Below, piece after piece: positions 6,631 to 12,476 of a DNA stretch of 12,476 bases (position 1 is its first letter; every line of letters begins with the position of its first letter). Position numbers and translations under genes: made by a program. The DNA comes from JALSRD01 sp964476595 (GTDB taxonomy: Bacteria; Desulfobacterota; Desulfobacteria; Desulfobacterales; JALSRD01), in contig CAYZCL010000009.1 of assembly GCA_964476595.1 (NCBI GenBank), positions 1 through 12,476 on the forward strand, read 5' to 3'. Under the pieces are notes generated by a model, which searched no databases, was not told the origin of the DNA, and saw only the letters and a list, made by a program, of their open reading frames with translations.

Positions 6631-6659
6631 TTGCCAAACGTGTGCAAGCGGCTTATTGT
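6631..6659 (+). promoter_or_regulatory. Candidate ftsH promoter
   Basis: TTGCCA (6631-6636), a 17-bp spacer and TATTGT (6654-6659) match the sigma70 pattern at 5 of 6 and 4 of 6 positions. Transcription would begin near 6666, after the in-frame GTG at 6642, which supports the ATG at 6696 as the true ftsH start. Confidence 0.45.
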
Positions 6660-6695
6660 TTAAAGCAAACACGAGAAATCACGGAGGAACCCCCG

Positions 6696-8789
6696 ATGCG
6701 TCCCAACACCAACCAGTTCAACGTCGGCCCGCAGGAGCCGGAAATGCACGTCAACCGGCCGCCCGAGAAGAAGATGTGGCAAAAGCAGGGCCCTTTTTCG
6801 CTGTGGTATTTTGTGATCATGTTTCTGCTGTTCTTCTTCCTGCAGTCCACGCTGCAGGTCCACAAGGAGCAGATCCCCTACAGCCAGTTCCAGCAGTACG
6901 TCAAAGAGGGCAAGGTGCAGGAGTGCGTTATCAGCGGAGATACTATTATCGGCACCCTCAAGCCCGACGCGTCCGAGCCCGGCAAGCCGCGCCATTTCAT
7001 CACGGTGCGCCTGCGCGATCCCTACCTCGCCGAGACCCTTGCCAAGCACGATGTAAAGTTCAGCGTGGCGGTGCAGAATACCTTTCTGCGCGATTTGATC
7101 GTGGGGTGGATTTTGCCCTTCGCGTTCATCTTCCTGCTCTGGAGTTTCCTTTCCAAGCGCATGGGCACGGCCGGCATGAACTTTCTGAACATCGGCAAGA
7201 ACAAGGCCCACATTCATGCCGAGAACCTGCCACCGGTGACCTTCGAGGACGCCGCCGGCGTGGACGAGGCCAAACAGGAGCTCAAGGAGGTTGTGGAGTT
7301 CCTGCGCCACCCGGACCGTTTCCAGCGCCTGGGCGGCAGGATGCCCAAGGGCGTGCTGTTGGTGGGCCCGCCCGGAACCGGTAAGACCCTGTTGGCACGG
7401 GCCACGGCCGGCGAAGCCAAGGTGCCTTTTTTCAACATCAGCGGGTCCGACTTCATCGAGATGTTCGTGGGCGTGGGCGCCGCCCGCGTGCGTGACCTCT
7501 TCGACCAGGCCCGCAAGAAGGCTCCCTGCATCATTTTCATCGACGAGTTGGACGCCATCGGCCGCCAGCGCGGCGGGCCGGTGGCCATCGGCGGACACGA
7601 CGAACGCGAGCAGACCCTCAACCAACTGCTGGTGGAGATGGACGGGTTCGACGCCACCGGCGGCGTAGTGGTACTGGCGGCCACCAACCGCCCCGACGTG
7701 CTCGACAAGGCCCTGCTGCGGCCGGGACGCTTCGACCGCCAGATCGTGGTGGACAAGCCGGATATGAAGGGACGCGAAGCCATCTTGAAGATCCACACCC
7801 GCGACCTGAAGCTGGCGTCGGACGTGGACCTGGCGGTGGTGGCCCGTCGGACGCCCGGTTTCGCGGGCGCCGACCTGGCCAACGTGGCCAACGAGGCCGC
7901 CATCCTGGCCGCGCGGCGCAACCACGATGCCATCACCATGGAGGACTTCGAGGCCGCCATCGACCGTGTCATCGCCGGACCGGAGAAGAAGAGCAGTACA
8001 CTGAGTCCCGAGGAGAAGCACCGCGTGGCCTATCACGAGTCCGGGCACACCCTGGTGGCTGAGTTCGTGCCTACCGGCGAACCGGTGCACAAGGTTTCCA
8101 TTATTCCCCGCGGCATGGGCGCGCTGGGTTATACGCTGCAGCTGCCCGAAAAAGAGAAGTTCCTGGCCACGCGCAATGAATTACTGGACCAGATCGCCAT
8201 CCTGCTGGGCGGTCGCGTGGCCGAGGAGATCGTGTTCGGCGACGTGTCCACTGGCGCGCAGAACGATCTGGAACGCGCCACCGAGATCGCGCGCAACATG
8301 GTTTGCACTTACGGCATGAGCGACCGGCTGGGGCCGTTGACTTACGGCAAGAAGCACCAGTCCCTGTTCTTGGGATCGGAGTACGGTGAGGAGAAAAACT
8401 ACAGCGAGGAAACTGCCCGCGTCATCGACGCAGAGGTGCAACGCCTGGTAGAGAAGAACTACCGGCGGGTGCGCGAAATGCTGACCGAGAAACGCGGTCT
8501 GCTCGACGCGTTGTCCGAACTGCTGGAGCAAAAGGAAGTGCTCAGCGGAGAGGAAGTGGCCGAACTCATGGAAAACTACCGTCGCACGCAGGATACCCGC
8601 GAGGAGGCCGCAAGGGCCGCCCGGGAGACCCGTGAGCGCGTTGCTGAAAAGCAGAACGCGGCCGCAGGGGCCGTCGGCGGAGACGAGGACGTGCGGCCGG
8701 CTGACGCGGCTGTCCGGACTCGCGGAGCACAAGAAGCGGATGCCCGGAAAGGACCGGGGGCCTCCCCGGCGCCGGACAAGGACGACTGA
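6696..8789 (+). CDS. ftsH: ATP-dependent zinc metalloprotease FtsH
   Basis: FtsH extracts and degrades membrane and short-lived cytosolic proteins. The 697-residue protein has two transmembrane helices (about 36-52 and 133-152) flanking a small periplasmic domain. The AAA+ domain shows Walker A GPPGTGKT (224-231), Walker B IIFIDE (279-284) and the second region of homology with RPGRFDR (342-348). The peptidase domain has the zinc motif HESGH (447-451) and the third ligand Asp524 (NDLERAT). Alanine is usual at the third position of the zinc motif, but the metal ligands and glutamate are intact. After about residue 630 comes a charged, Ala/Glu/Arg-rich tail of some 65 residues that looks disordered and is longer than in many FtsH proteins. 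The ATG at 6696 has GGAGGA upstream and N-terminal hydrophilic residues before the first helix. It converges on the MFS gene with only 13 bp between stops. Confidence 0.97.
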   Translation: MRPNTNQFNVGPQEPEMHVNRPPEKKMWQKQGPFSLWYFVIMFLLFFFLQSTLQVHKEQIPYSQFQQYVKEGKVQECVISGDTIIGTLKPDASEPGKPRHFITVRLRDPYLAETLAKHDVKFSVAVQNTFLRDLIVGWILPFAFIFLLWSFLSKRMGTAGMNFLNIGKNKAHIHAENLPPVTFEDAAGVDEAKQELKEVVEFLRHPDRFQRLGGRMPKGVLLVGPPGTGKTLLARATAGEAKVPFFNISGSDFIEMFVGVGAARVRDLFDQARKKAPCIIFIDELDAIGRQRGGPVAIGGHDEREQTLNQLLVEMDGFDATGGVVVLAATNRPDVLDKALLRPGRFDRQIVVDKPDMKGREAILKIHTRDLKLASDVDLAVVARRTPGFAGADLANVANEAAILAARRNHDAITMEDFEAAIDRVIAGPEKKSSTLSPEEKHRVAYHESGHTLVAEFVPTGEPVHKVSIIPRGMGALGYTLQLPEKEKFLATRNELLDQIAILLGGRVAEEIVFGDVSTGAQNDLERATEIARNMVCTYGMSDRLGPLTYGKKHQSLFLGSEYGEEKNYSEETARVIDAEVQRLVEKNYRRVREMLTEKRGLLDALSELLEQKEVLSGEEVAELMENYRRTQDTREEAARAARETRERVAEKQNAAAGAVGGDEDVRPADAAVRTRGAQEADARKGPGASPAPDKDD

Positions 8790-8802
8790 ACCGAGGCGCC
8801 GG
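8766..8802. terminator. Inverted repeat between the converging ftsH and MFS genes
   Basis: CCGGCGCC (8766-8773) and GGCGCCGG (8795-8802) are perfect 8-bp complements separated by 21 nt that include the ftsH stop codon. No T-run follows on either strand, so any terminator role is weak, and the two transcripts may overlap at their 3' ends. Confidence 0.3.
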
Positions 8803-10020
8803 TCACTTGGCTTCGGCGGCCGCCGGGCCCGGGGCGCCGGTGTTGCGGATCAGTACCAGGATGATGCAGACCAGCAGGATGGAAACGCATCCCAGGGCCG
8901 CAAAGGTGTACTCGATGCCCCAGGCCTTTTCAATGCGTTCCACCAGTTTTACCGCCAGGGCGCCCACGCCGAAGGTCATCACGAATTTGATACCGTAGGC
9001 CGAGTGGTGCAGACGCCGGGACGAGAAGCGCGCCACCAGCGTGTTCTCGGGCGGCTGCATGCCCAGCAGGAAAAAGAAGTAGACCATGGACAGGGCGGCC
9101 AGCGGGAGGTTGGTGGTCACCGTCATCAGGAATACCGCCGGGATGGTGATCATGTGAAACAGCAGGTAGCAGTAACGTGCGTCGAAACGCTGGGCGGCCC
9201 TCCCGCCCACATACTGGCCGAAAATGCCCACCATGAAGATTACCGATGTTACGGCGGTGGCCACCACGTTGCCCGAGAGCGCCCGTCCGGCCAGGTGCGA
9301 CAGGGACTGCAGGATGCCGCCGGTCTTGAGCTCAAAGTAGGCCGGCAGGATGACGGTGGTGCCCCGGTAGGCGATTCCGCCCAGCATCATGGCCGCCAGC
9401 AGGATGAGAAATGCCTTCAGGTTGCCGTTGTCGCCGGCTCCCGGCGTTTCCCGGGCGCGGGGTGACTCGGACAGCGGGAAGGCCAGCATCAGGGCGATGC
9501 CGGCGGTGTTAAGCAGCGCCAGAACCAGGTAGACGGTGCGCGGCCCCCAAAACCAGTTGATGATACCCGTCAGCAGCGGGGCGGCCGCCAGGCCCAGGTT
9601 GCCGGCCATGCCGTTGTAGCCCATCCCCAGTCCTACGTGTTCGAATTCCCGTGAGATCAGCCCCAGCCCCGCCGGGTGGTAAATGCCCGCAAAAAGCCCC
9701 AGAAAAGCCAGCGCCAGTTTGAAAAGCGGCGGGTTGTCGACCCACAAGGCGGCCGCCAGGCAGCTGACACCGGCGCCCAGGAAAAAGAGCATCATCAGGC
9801 GGCGGGCGCCCCAGCGGTCGGCCAGCATGCCCCAGGGAAGCGCCGTCAGTCCAAAAAACAGGTACATCCAGAAGGAGAGCTCCAGCACCCGGGCGATGCC
9901 GATGTGCATCTGGGCGGTCAGCGGCATCACCAGCGCCGGGAAGACGAGCATGTTGAAATGGCTCATGAAGTGACCGAAGCAGGTGATCAACAGAATGCGG
10001 CGTTCACGGGGGGTGATCAT
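8803..10020 (-). CDS. MFS permease, fosmidomycin-resistance-like
   Basis: This 405-residue integral membrane protein has about twelve hydrophobic helices in two bundles, joined by a hydrophilic loop near residues 185-205 (SESPRARETPGAGDNGN). MFS motif A appears as GMLADRWGARR (about 64-74) between helices 2 and 3. The opening (FGHFMSHFNMLVFPALVMPL) resembles the fosmidomycin-resistance (FSR) branch of the superfamily. The substrate cannot be told from sequence; both export of small molecules and uptake of organic acids occur in the superfamily. The ATG at 10020 has no close Shine-Dalgarno match (GAGAGG lies about 13 bp away), and the frame closes upstream at a TGA near 10042 with no other start, so translation may be weak. 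A divergent TRAP binding protein gene shares its control region. Confidence 0.85.
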   Translation of the reverse strand: MITPRERRILLITCFGHFMSHFNMLVFPALVMPLTAQMHIGIARVLELSFWMYLFFGLTALPWGMLADRWGARRLMMLFFLGAGVSCLAAALWVDNPPLFKLALAFLGLFAGIYHPAGLGLISREFEHVGLGMGYNGMAGNLGLAAAPLLTGIINWFWGPRTVYLVLALLNTAGIALMLAFPLSESPRARETPGAGDNGNLKAFLILLAAMMLGGIAYRGTTVILPAYFELKTGGILQSLSHLAGRALSGNVVATAVTSVIFMVGIFGQYVGGRAAQRFDARYCYLLFHMITIPAVFLMTVTTNLPLAALSMVYFFFLLGMQPPENTLVARFSSRRLHHSAYGIKFVMTFGVGALAVKLVERIEKAWGIEYTFAALGCVSILLVCIILVLIRNTGAPGPAAAEAK

Positions 10021-10099
10021 GGCGGGGTCGCGGCCTCTCTTTCACGGCGCTGCACATCGAAAGCGCGCTCGGGGTTGAAATCATCGTCTGCCGTCCGGC

Positions 10100-10128
10100 A
10101 CTATAATCTTTTCGGCGGGCCTGCGCAA
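10100..10128 (-). promoter_or_regulatory. Sigma70 promoter of the MFS gene
   Basis: On the minus strand TTGCGC (10128-10123), a 17-bp spacer and TATAGT (10105-10100) form a good promoter. Transcription would start near 10093, giving a leader of about 73 nt. This belongs to the 391-bp spacer 10021-10411, which has no coding frame I can support. Confidence 0.55.
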
Positions 10129-10138
10129 GGCCCGAGAC

Positions 10139-10170
10139 GGCGTGCCCGCCGCCCGGCCGGCGGGCACGCC
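10139..10170. repeat. 13-bp perfect inverted repeat in the MFS/TRAP spacer
   Basis: GGCGTGCCCGCCG (10139-10151) and CGGCGGGCACGCC (10158-10170) pair without mismatch around a 6-nt loop. It lies upstream of both divergent promoters, so it is not expected in either transcript, and it has no T-tail. It could be an operator, a REP-like element or the relic of a terminator. Confidence 0.6.
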
Positions 10171-10222
10171 CGGGGGGCACGGCACATCGGGCCGCAGGAT
10201 ATCTCACCGAAAAAACAAGCTG

Positions 10223-10252
10223 TTGACAAATCGGTGAAAACATTACTATAGA
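10223..10252 (+). promoter_or_regulatory. Strong sigma70 promoter of the TRAP binding protein gene
   Basis: A consensus -35 TTGACA (10223-10228), an 18-bp spacer and -10 TATAGA (10247-10252) are the best promoter match in the window. Transcription would start near 10259, leaving a leader of about 150 nt before the ATG at 10412. Confidence 0.7.
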
Positions 10253-10275
10253 AACAAATTCAGAGTATTCTCCGG

Positions 10276-10364
10276 TACCGGCCTGCGCCGGTAGATGCGC
10301 CAGTGCACCGGTTTCAGAATCTCATTCGGAAATGGGGCGGGAAAGTGGCGCATGGAACCCGCCC
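10276..10364 (+). other. Structured leader of the TRAP binding protein mRNA
   Basis: Two hairpins fall inside the predicted leader. The first pairs TACCGGC (10276-10282) with GCCGGTA (10287-10293) around a tetraloop. The second pairs GGGCGGG (10335-10341) with CCCGCCC (10358-10364). There is no T-run after either and no riboswitch class I recognise. They may protect the 5' end of an abundant binding-protein mRNA. Confidence 0.4.
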
Positions 10365-10379
10365 GCGCGGAACCGGTAT

Positions 10380-10391
10380 TTGACCGGTCAA
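10380..10391. promoter_or_regulatory. 12-bp perfect palindrome ahead of the TRAP binding protein gene
   Basis: TTGACCGGTCAA is fully self-complementary and sits eight bases before the AAGGAGG ribosome binding site. Its core ACCGGT also occurs at 10312-10317 and 10372-10377, with CCGGT variants at 10272 and 10288, so the leader contains a cluster. A dimeric repressor site is plausible; no regulator gene is adjacent. Confidence 0.35.
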
Positions 10392-10411
10392 TCTAAAGCA
10401 AGGAGGGCAGC

Positions 10412-11506
10412 ATGAAAAAAGAGCGTCGCAGTTTTATCAAGAAAGCGGGGCTGGGCGCCGCCGCCATCGGCGCCGGCATTGCCACCAGTGCGGTTCCGGT
10501 GATCGCCAAGGAGAAAAAATTTCGTTGGAAGATGGTCACCACCTGGCCGCCGCATTTTCCGGTGCTCGGTGAAGGGGCCGACCTGTTCGCCAAGTGGTGC
10601 GACGTGATGAGCAACGGCCGGCTGAAGATCACCGTTTACGGTGGCGGTGAACTGGTGCCCCCGCTGGGTGTTTTCGACGCCGTCAGCCAGGGTACCGTCG
10701 AGATGGGGCACGGGGCCGCCTATTACTGGGCCGGCAAGGCACCCGCGTCGCAGTTTTTTGCCGCCGTGCCCTTCGGCCTGAATGCCCAGGGCATGAACGC
10801 CTGGATCCTGACCAGCGGCGGCATGAAACTGTGGGAAGAGGTCTACGCCCCTTTCAACGTAAAGCCCCTGCTGGGCGGCAACACCGGCGTGCAGGCCGGC
10901 GGCTGGTTCAACAAGGAGATCAACAGCATCAGCGACTACAAGGGCCTGAAGATGCGCATCCCGGGCCTGGGCGGCAAAGTGGTGGCCAAGGCCGGCGGCA
11001 ACGCCGTGCTGGTGGCCGGCGGCGAGATCTACACCAACCTAGACCGCGGCGTCATCGACGCCACCGAGTGGGTCGGACCTTACCACGACCTCAAGATGGG
11101 ATTCTACAAGGCTGCTAAGTACTACTACTGGCCGGGCTGGCACGAGCCGGGCACGGCACTGGAAATCACCGTGGGCAGGAAGGCCTGGGACTCGCTGCCC
11201 AAGGACCTGCAGGCCATCGTCGAGGCGGCCGCTTACCGTTCCAACATGTGGATGCTGTCGGAGTTCGAGAGCAAGAACGAGGCCGCCTTGGAAGAACTGG
11301 TCAACAAGCACCACGTCAAGGTTAAGATGTTCCCCGAATCGGTGCTCAAGGAGCTCAAGAAGCTTTCCAAGGAGGTCCTCGACGAGCTGGCCGCCAAGGA
11401 TCCCATGAGTAAGAAGGTGTACGAGCACTTCCTCAAGTTCAAGAAGAGCAAGAATGCCTGGGATGCCCTGACCGAGGAGCAGTACCAGAAATTCAAACAC
11501 CTCTAA
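10412..11506 (+). CDS. dctP: TRAP transporter substrate-binding protein, DctP family, TakP-like, Tat-exported
   Basis: This 364-residue periplasmic protein captures a carboxylate for a sodium-driven TRAP permease. A twin-arginine signal (RRSFIKK, residues 5-11) with a hydrophobic stretch ends near Ala32, so it is probably exported folded. The usual TRAP ligand arginine is Arg182 in MRIPG. Gln161, Glu219-Trp220 (DATEW) and Glu245 occur at the spacing I recall for the ligand and cation site of TakP-type proteins. That would point to 2-oxo or hydroxy acids such as pyruvate or lactate; the substrate is inferred. AAGGAGG lies upstream of the ATG. Length is typical. No TRAP permease gene follows on the same strand; a large-subunit gene instead converges from the right, with a terminator between them. 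A possible functional partnership with that permease is likely but not shown. Confidence 0.93.
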   Translation: MKKERRSFIKKAGLGAAAIGAGIATSAVPVIAKEKKFRWKMVTTWPPHFPVLGEGADLFAKWCDVMSNGRLKITVYGGGELVPPLGVFDAVSQGTVEMGHGAAYYWAGKAPASQFFAAVPFGLNAQGMNAWILTSGGMKLWEEVYAPFNVKPLLGGNTGVQAGGWFNKEINSISDYKGLKMRIPGLGGKVVAKAGGNAVLVAGGEIYTNLDRGVIDATEWVGPYHDLKMGFYKAAKYYYWPGWHEPGTALEITVGRKAWDSLPKDLQAIVEAAAYRSNMWMLSEFESKNEAALEELVNKHHVKVKMFPESVLKELKKLSKEVLDELAAKDPMSKKVYEHFLKFKKSKNAWDALTEEQYQKFKHL

Positions 11507-11530
11507 ACCGGGTCGCCTGAGAACGAACGA

Positions 11531-11559
11531 AAAAAGCGGGGCCGACGGCTCCGCTTTTT
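11531..11559. terminator. Bidirectional intrinsic terminator
   Basis: AGCGGGGCC (11535-11543) pairs with GGCTCCGCT (11547-11555), including one G-U pair, around a 3-nt loop. It is flanked by A5 on the left and T7 on the right, giving a U-tract on each strand. It lies between the converging TRAP binding protein and TRAP permease genes and should stop both. Confidence 0.9.
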
Positions 11560-11593
11560 TTGTGCCTATATGCCCGCGGCGTTTCGCTGTCGG

Positions 11594-12476
11594 TCAGTCT
11601 CCCAGCAACACCGTCGGCAGCCAGGTGATCGACTCGGGGATCAGGCAGATGACCGCCAGTCCGATGAGCTGGATGATGACGAAGGGAATGATGCCCTTGT
11701 AGAGATCCATGGTGGAGACCTCCGGCGGACAGACCCCCTTGAGGTAGAACAGCGAGAAGCCGAAAGGCGGCGTCAGAAAGGAGGTCTGCAGGTTGACGGC
11801 GATGAGCACCGCCAGCCACAGGGGGTTGACGCCCATGCTGATCATGATGGGCGCCAGCACCGGCACGTGGATGAAGGTGATTTCGATGAAATCCAGGAAA
11901 AATCCGGCAATGAAAATGATGCTCATGACGATGAAAAGGATGCCCCACTTGCCGAAGGGCAGGCTCTGGATCAGCTCGCGTACCAGGGCGTCGCCGTCCA
12001 GCCCTCGGAAAACCAGGCCCAGCGTGGTGGCGCCCACCAGGATGATGAACACCATGCAGGTCAGGGTGGTGGTGGACTTCATGACGTCCATGAGCACCTG
12101 GAAGCTGAAACGCCCGTAGATGAGCGTCAGCAGCGTGGCGCCCACGGCTCCCACCGAGGCCGCCTCGGTGGGCGAGGCGATGCCCGCGAAAATGGAACCC
12201 AGCACGGCCAGCATCAGGAACAGCGGCGGCACCAGGGCACGCGCGACGCGCTTGAGCATCTCCTTTCGCGAGATGGCGGCCAGTTCCTCGGCGGGGATGG
12301 GCGGGGCCCACTCGGGCTTGGCGATGGCCACGATGGCGATGTAGAGCATGTAGAGCACCACCAGCACCAGGCCGGGGATCACGGCGCCCACGAACAGGTC
12401 GCCGATGGGCACGTTGATGATGTCGCCCAGCAGCACCAGCACGATGGAAGGCGGGATGATCTGGCCCAGGGTGCCC
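11594..12476 (-). CDS. dctM: TRAP transporter large permease subunit (DctM family), N-terminus beyond the window
   Basis: The frame is open from the right edge to the TGA at 11596-11594 and yields the last 293 or so residues. DctM proteins are usually about 430 residues, so roughly a third is missing. The visible part starts GTLGQIIPPSIVLVLLGD, the conserved DctM segment with the GxLGxxIPPS motif. It then shows multiple membrane helices, SPTEAASVGAVGA, GFFLDFIEITFI and LQTSFLTPPFGFSLFYLKG, all typical of the subunit that moves substrate and sodium across the inner membrane. The GTG at 12442 is internal, not the start. A small DctQ subunit gene would be expected upstream, outside the window. 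A likely partner is the TakP-like binding protein encoded on the opposite strand next door. Confidence 0.93.
   Translation of the reverse strand, partial: GTLGQIIPPSIVLVLLGDIINVPIGDLFVGAVIPGLVLVVLYMLYIAIVAIAKPEWAPPIPAEELAAISRKEMLKRVARALVPPLFLMLAVLGSIFAGIASPTEAASVGAVGATLLTLIYGRFSFQVLMDVMKSTTTLTCMVFIILVGATTLGLVFRGLDGDALVRELIQSLPFGKWGILFIVMSIIFIAGFFLDFIEITFIHVPVLAPIMISMGVNPLWLAVLIAVNLQTSFLTPPFGFSLFYLKGVCPPEVSTMDLYKGIIPFVIIQLIGLAVICLIPESITWLPTVLLGD

Noticed and set aside
6660..8090. 476-codon open frame antisense to ftsH
   Set aside because: No start signals or family resemblance, and the sense strand encodes an intact FtsH.
10081..10110. Plus-strand promoter using TATAAT at 10102-10107
   Set aside because: The nearest -35-like hexamer (TTGAAA at 10075) is 21 bp away, and the same bases are better explained by the minus-strand MFS promoter.
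11493..12311. 272-codon frame on the minus strand overlapping the DctM gene
   Set aside because: It is the His/Arg/Gly-rich off-frame translation of DctM; the real frame has membrane helices and the GxLGxxIPPS motif.

Overview
The window is about 12.5 kb of GC-rich bacterial DNA with dense, ordinary gene packing. It has no rRNA, tRNA, CRISPR array, insertion sequence or phage gene that I can see. It contains an octaheme and a tetraheme cytochrome c, a sensor kinase carrying its own c-type heme site, and TRAP transporter parts with a Tat-exported binding protein. Together these suggest an anaerobic or facultative Gram-negative respirer, most likely a member of the Desulfobacterota (former Deltaproteobacteria). 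No taxonomic marker gene is present, so this is inference.

Region 1 (1-2199, minus strand) is an apparent operon. A NapC/NrfH-type tetraheme quinol dehydrogenase is followed by a periplasmic octaheme cytochrome of the hydroxylamine oxidoreductase (HAO) family. A third gene begins at 51 and runs off the left edge. A membrane quinol dehydrogenase next to an octaheme HAO suggests electron flow from quinol to a nitrogen oxide such as nitrite or hydroxylamine.

Region 2 (2200-4875) starts with an AT-rich divergent control region. This holds four GTAAA direct repeats spaced 11, 10 and 11 bp apart, next to a good sigma70 promoter. The promoter drives a two-component system: a membrane histidine kinase with a periplasmic CxxCH (Tll0287-like/DUF3365) sensor domain, and an OmpR/PhoB-family response regulator that overlaps it. 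The repeats look like binding half-sites for this class of regulator. The simplest model is that the heme-sensing pair controls itself and the cytochrome operon.

Region 3 (4876-8789) holds envelope quality control. A Do-family periplasmic serine protease (HtrA/DegP type, minus) and the membrane AAA+ metalloprotease FtsH (plus) are transcribed divergently from a 196-bp spacer with a promoter for each. Hairpins separate htrA from the response regulator.

Region 4 (8803-12476) holds transport. An MFS permease of the fosmidomycin-resistance-like type (minus) converges on ftsH. A 391-bp spacer carries two good divergent promoters, a 13-bp perfect inverted repeat and a structured leader. Then come a TakP-like TRAP substrate-binding protein (plus) and, converging on it across a bidirectional terminator, the C-terminal two thirds of a TRAP large permease subunit (DctM, minus), which runs off the right edge.

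The part most worth attention is the NapC-HAO pair together with its divergent heme-kinase/regulator pair and the phased repeat array between them.
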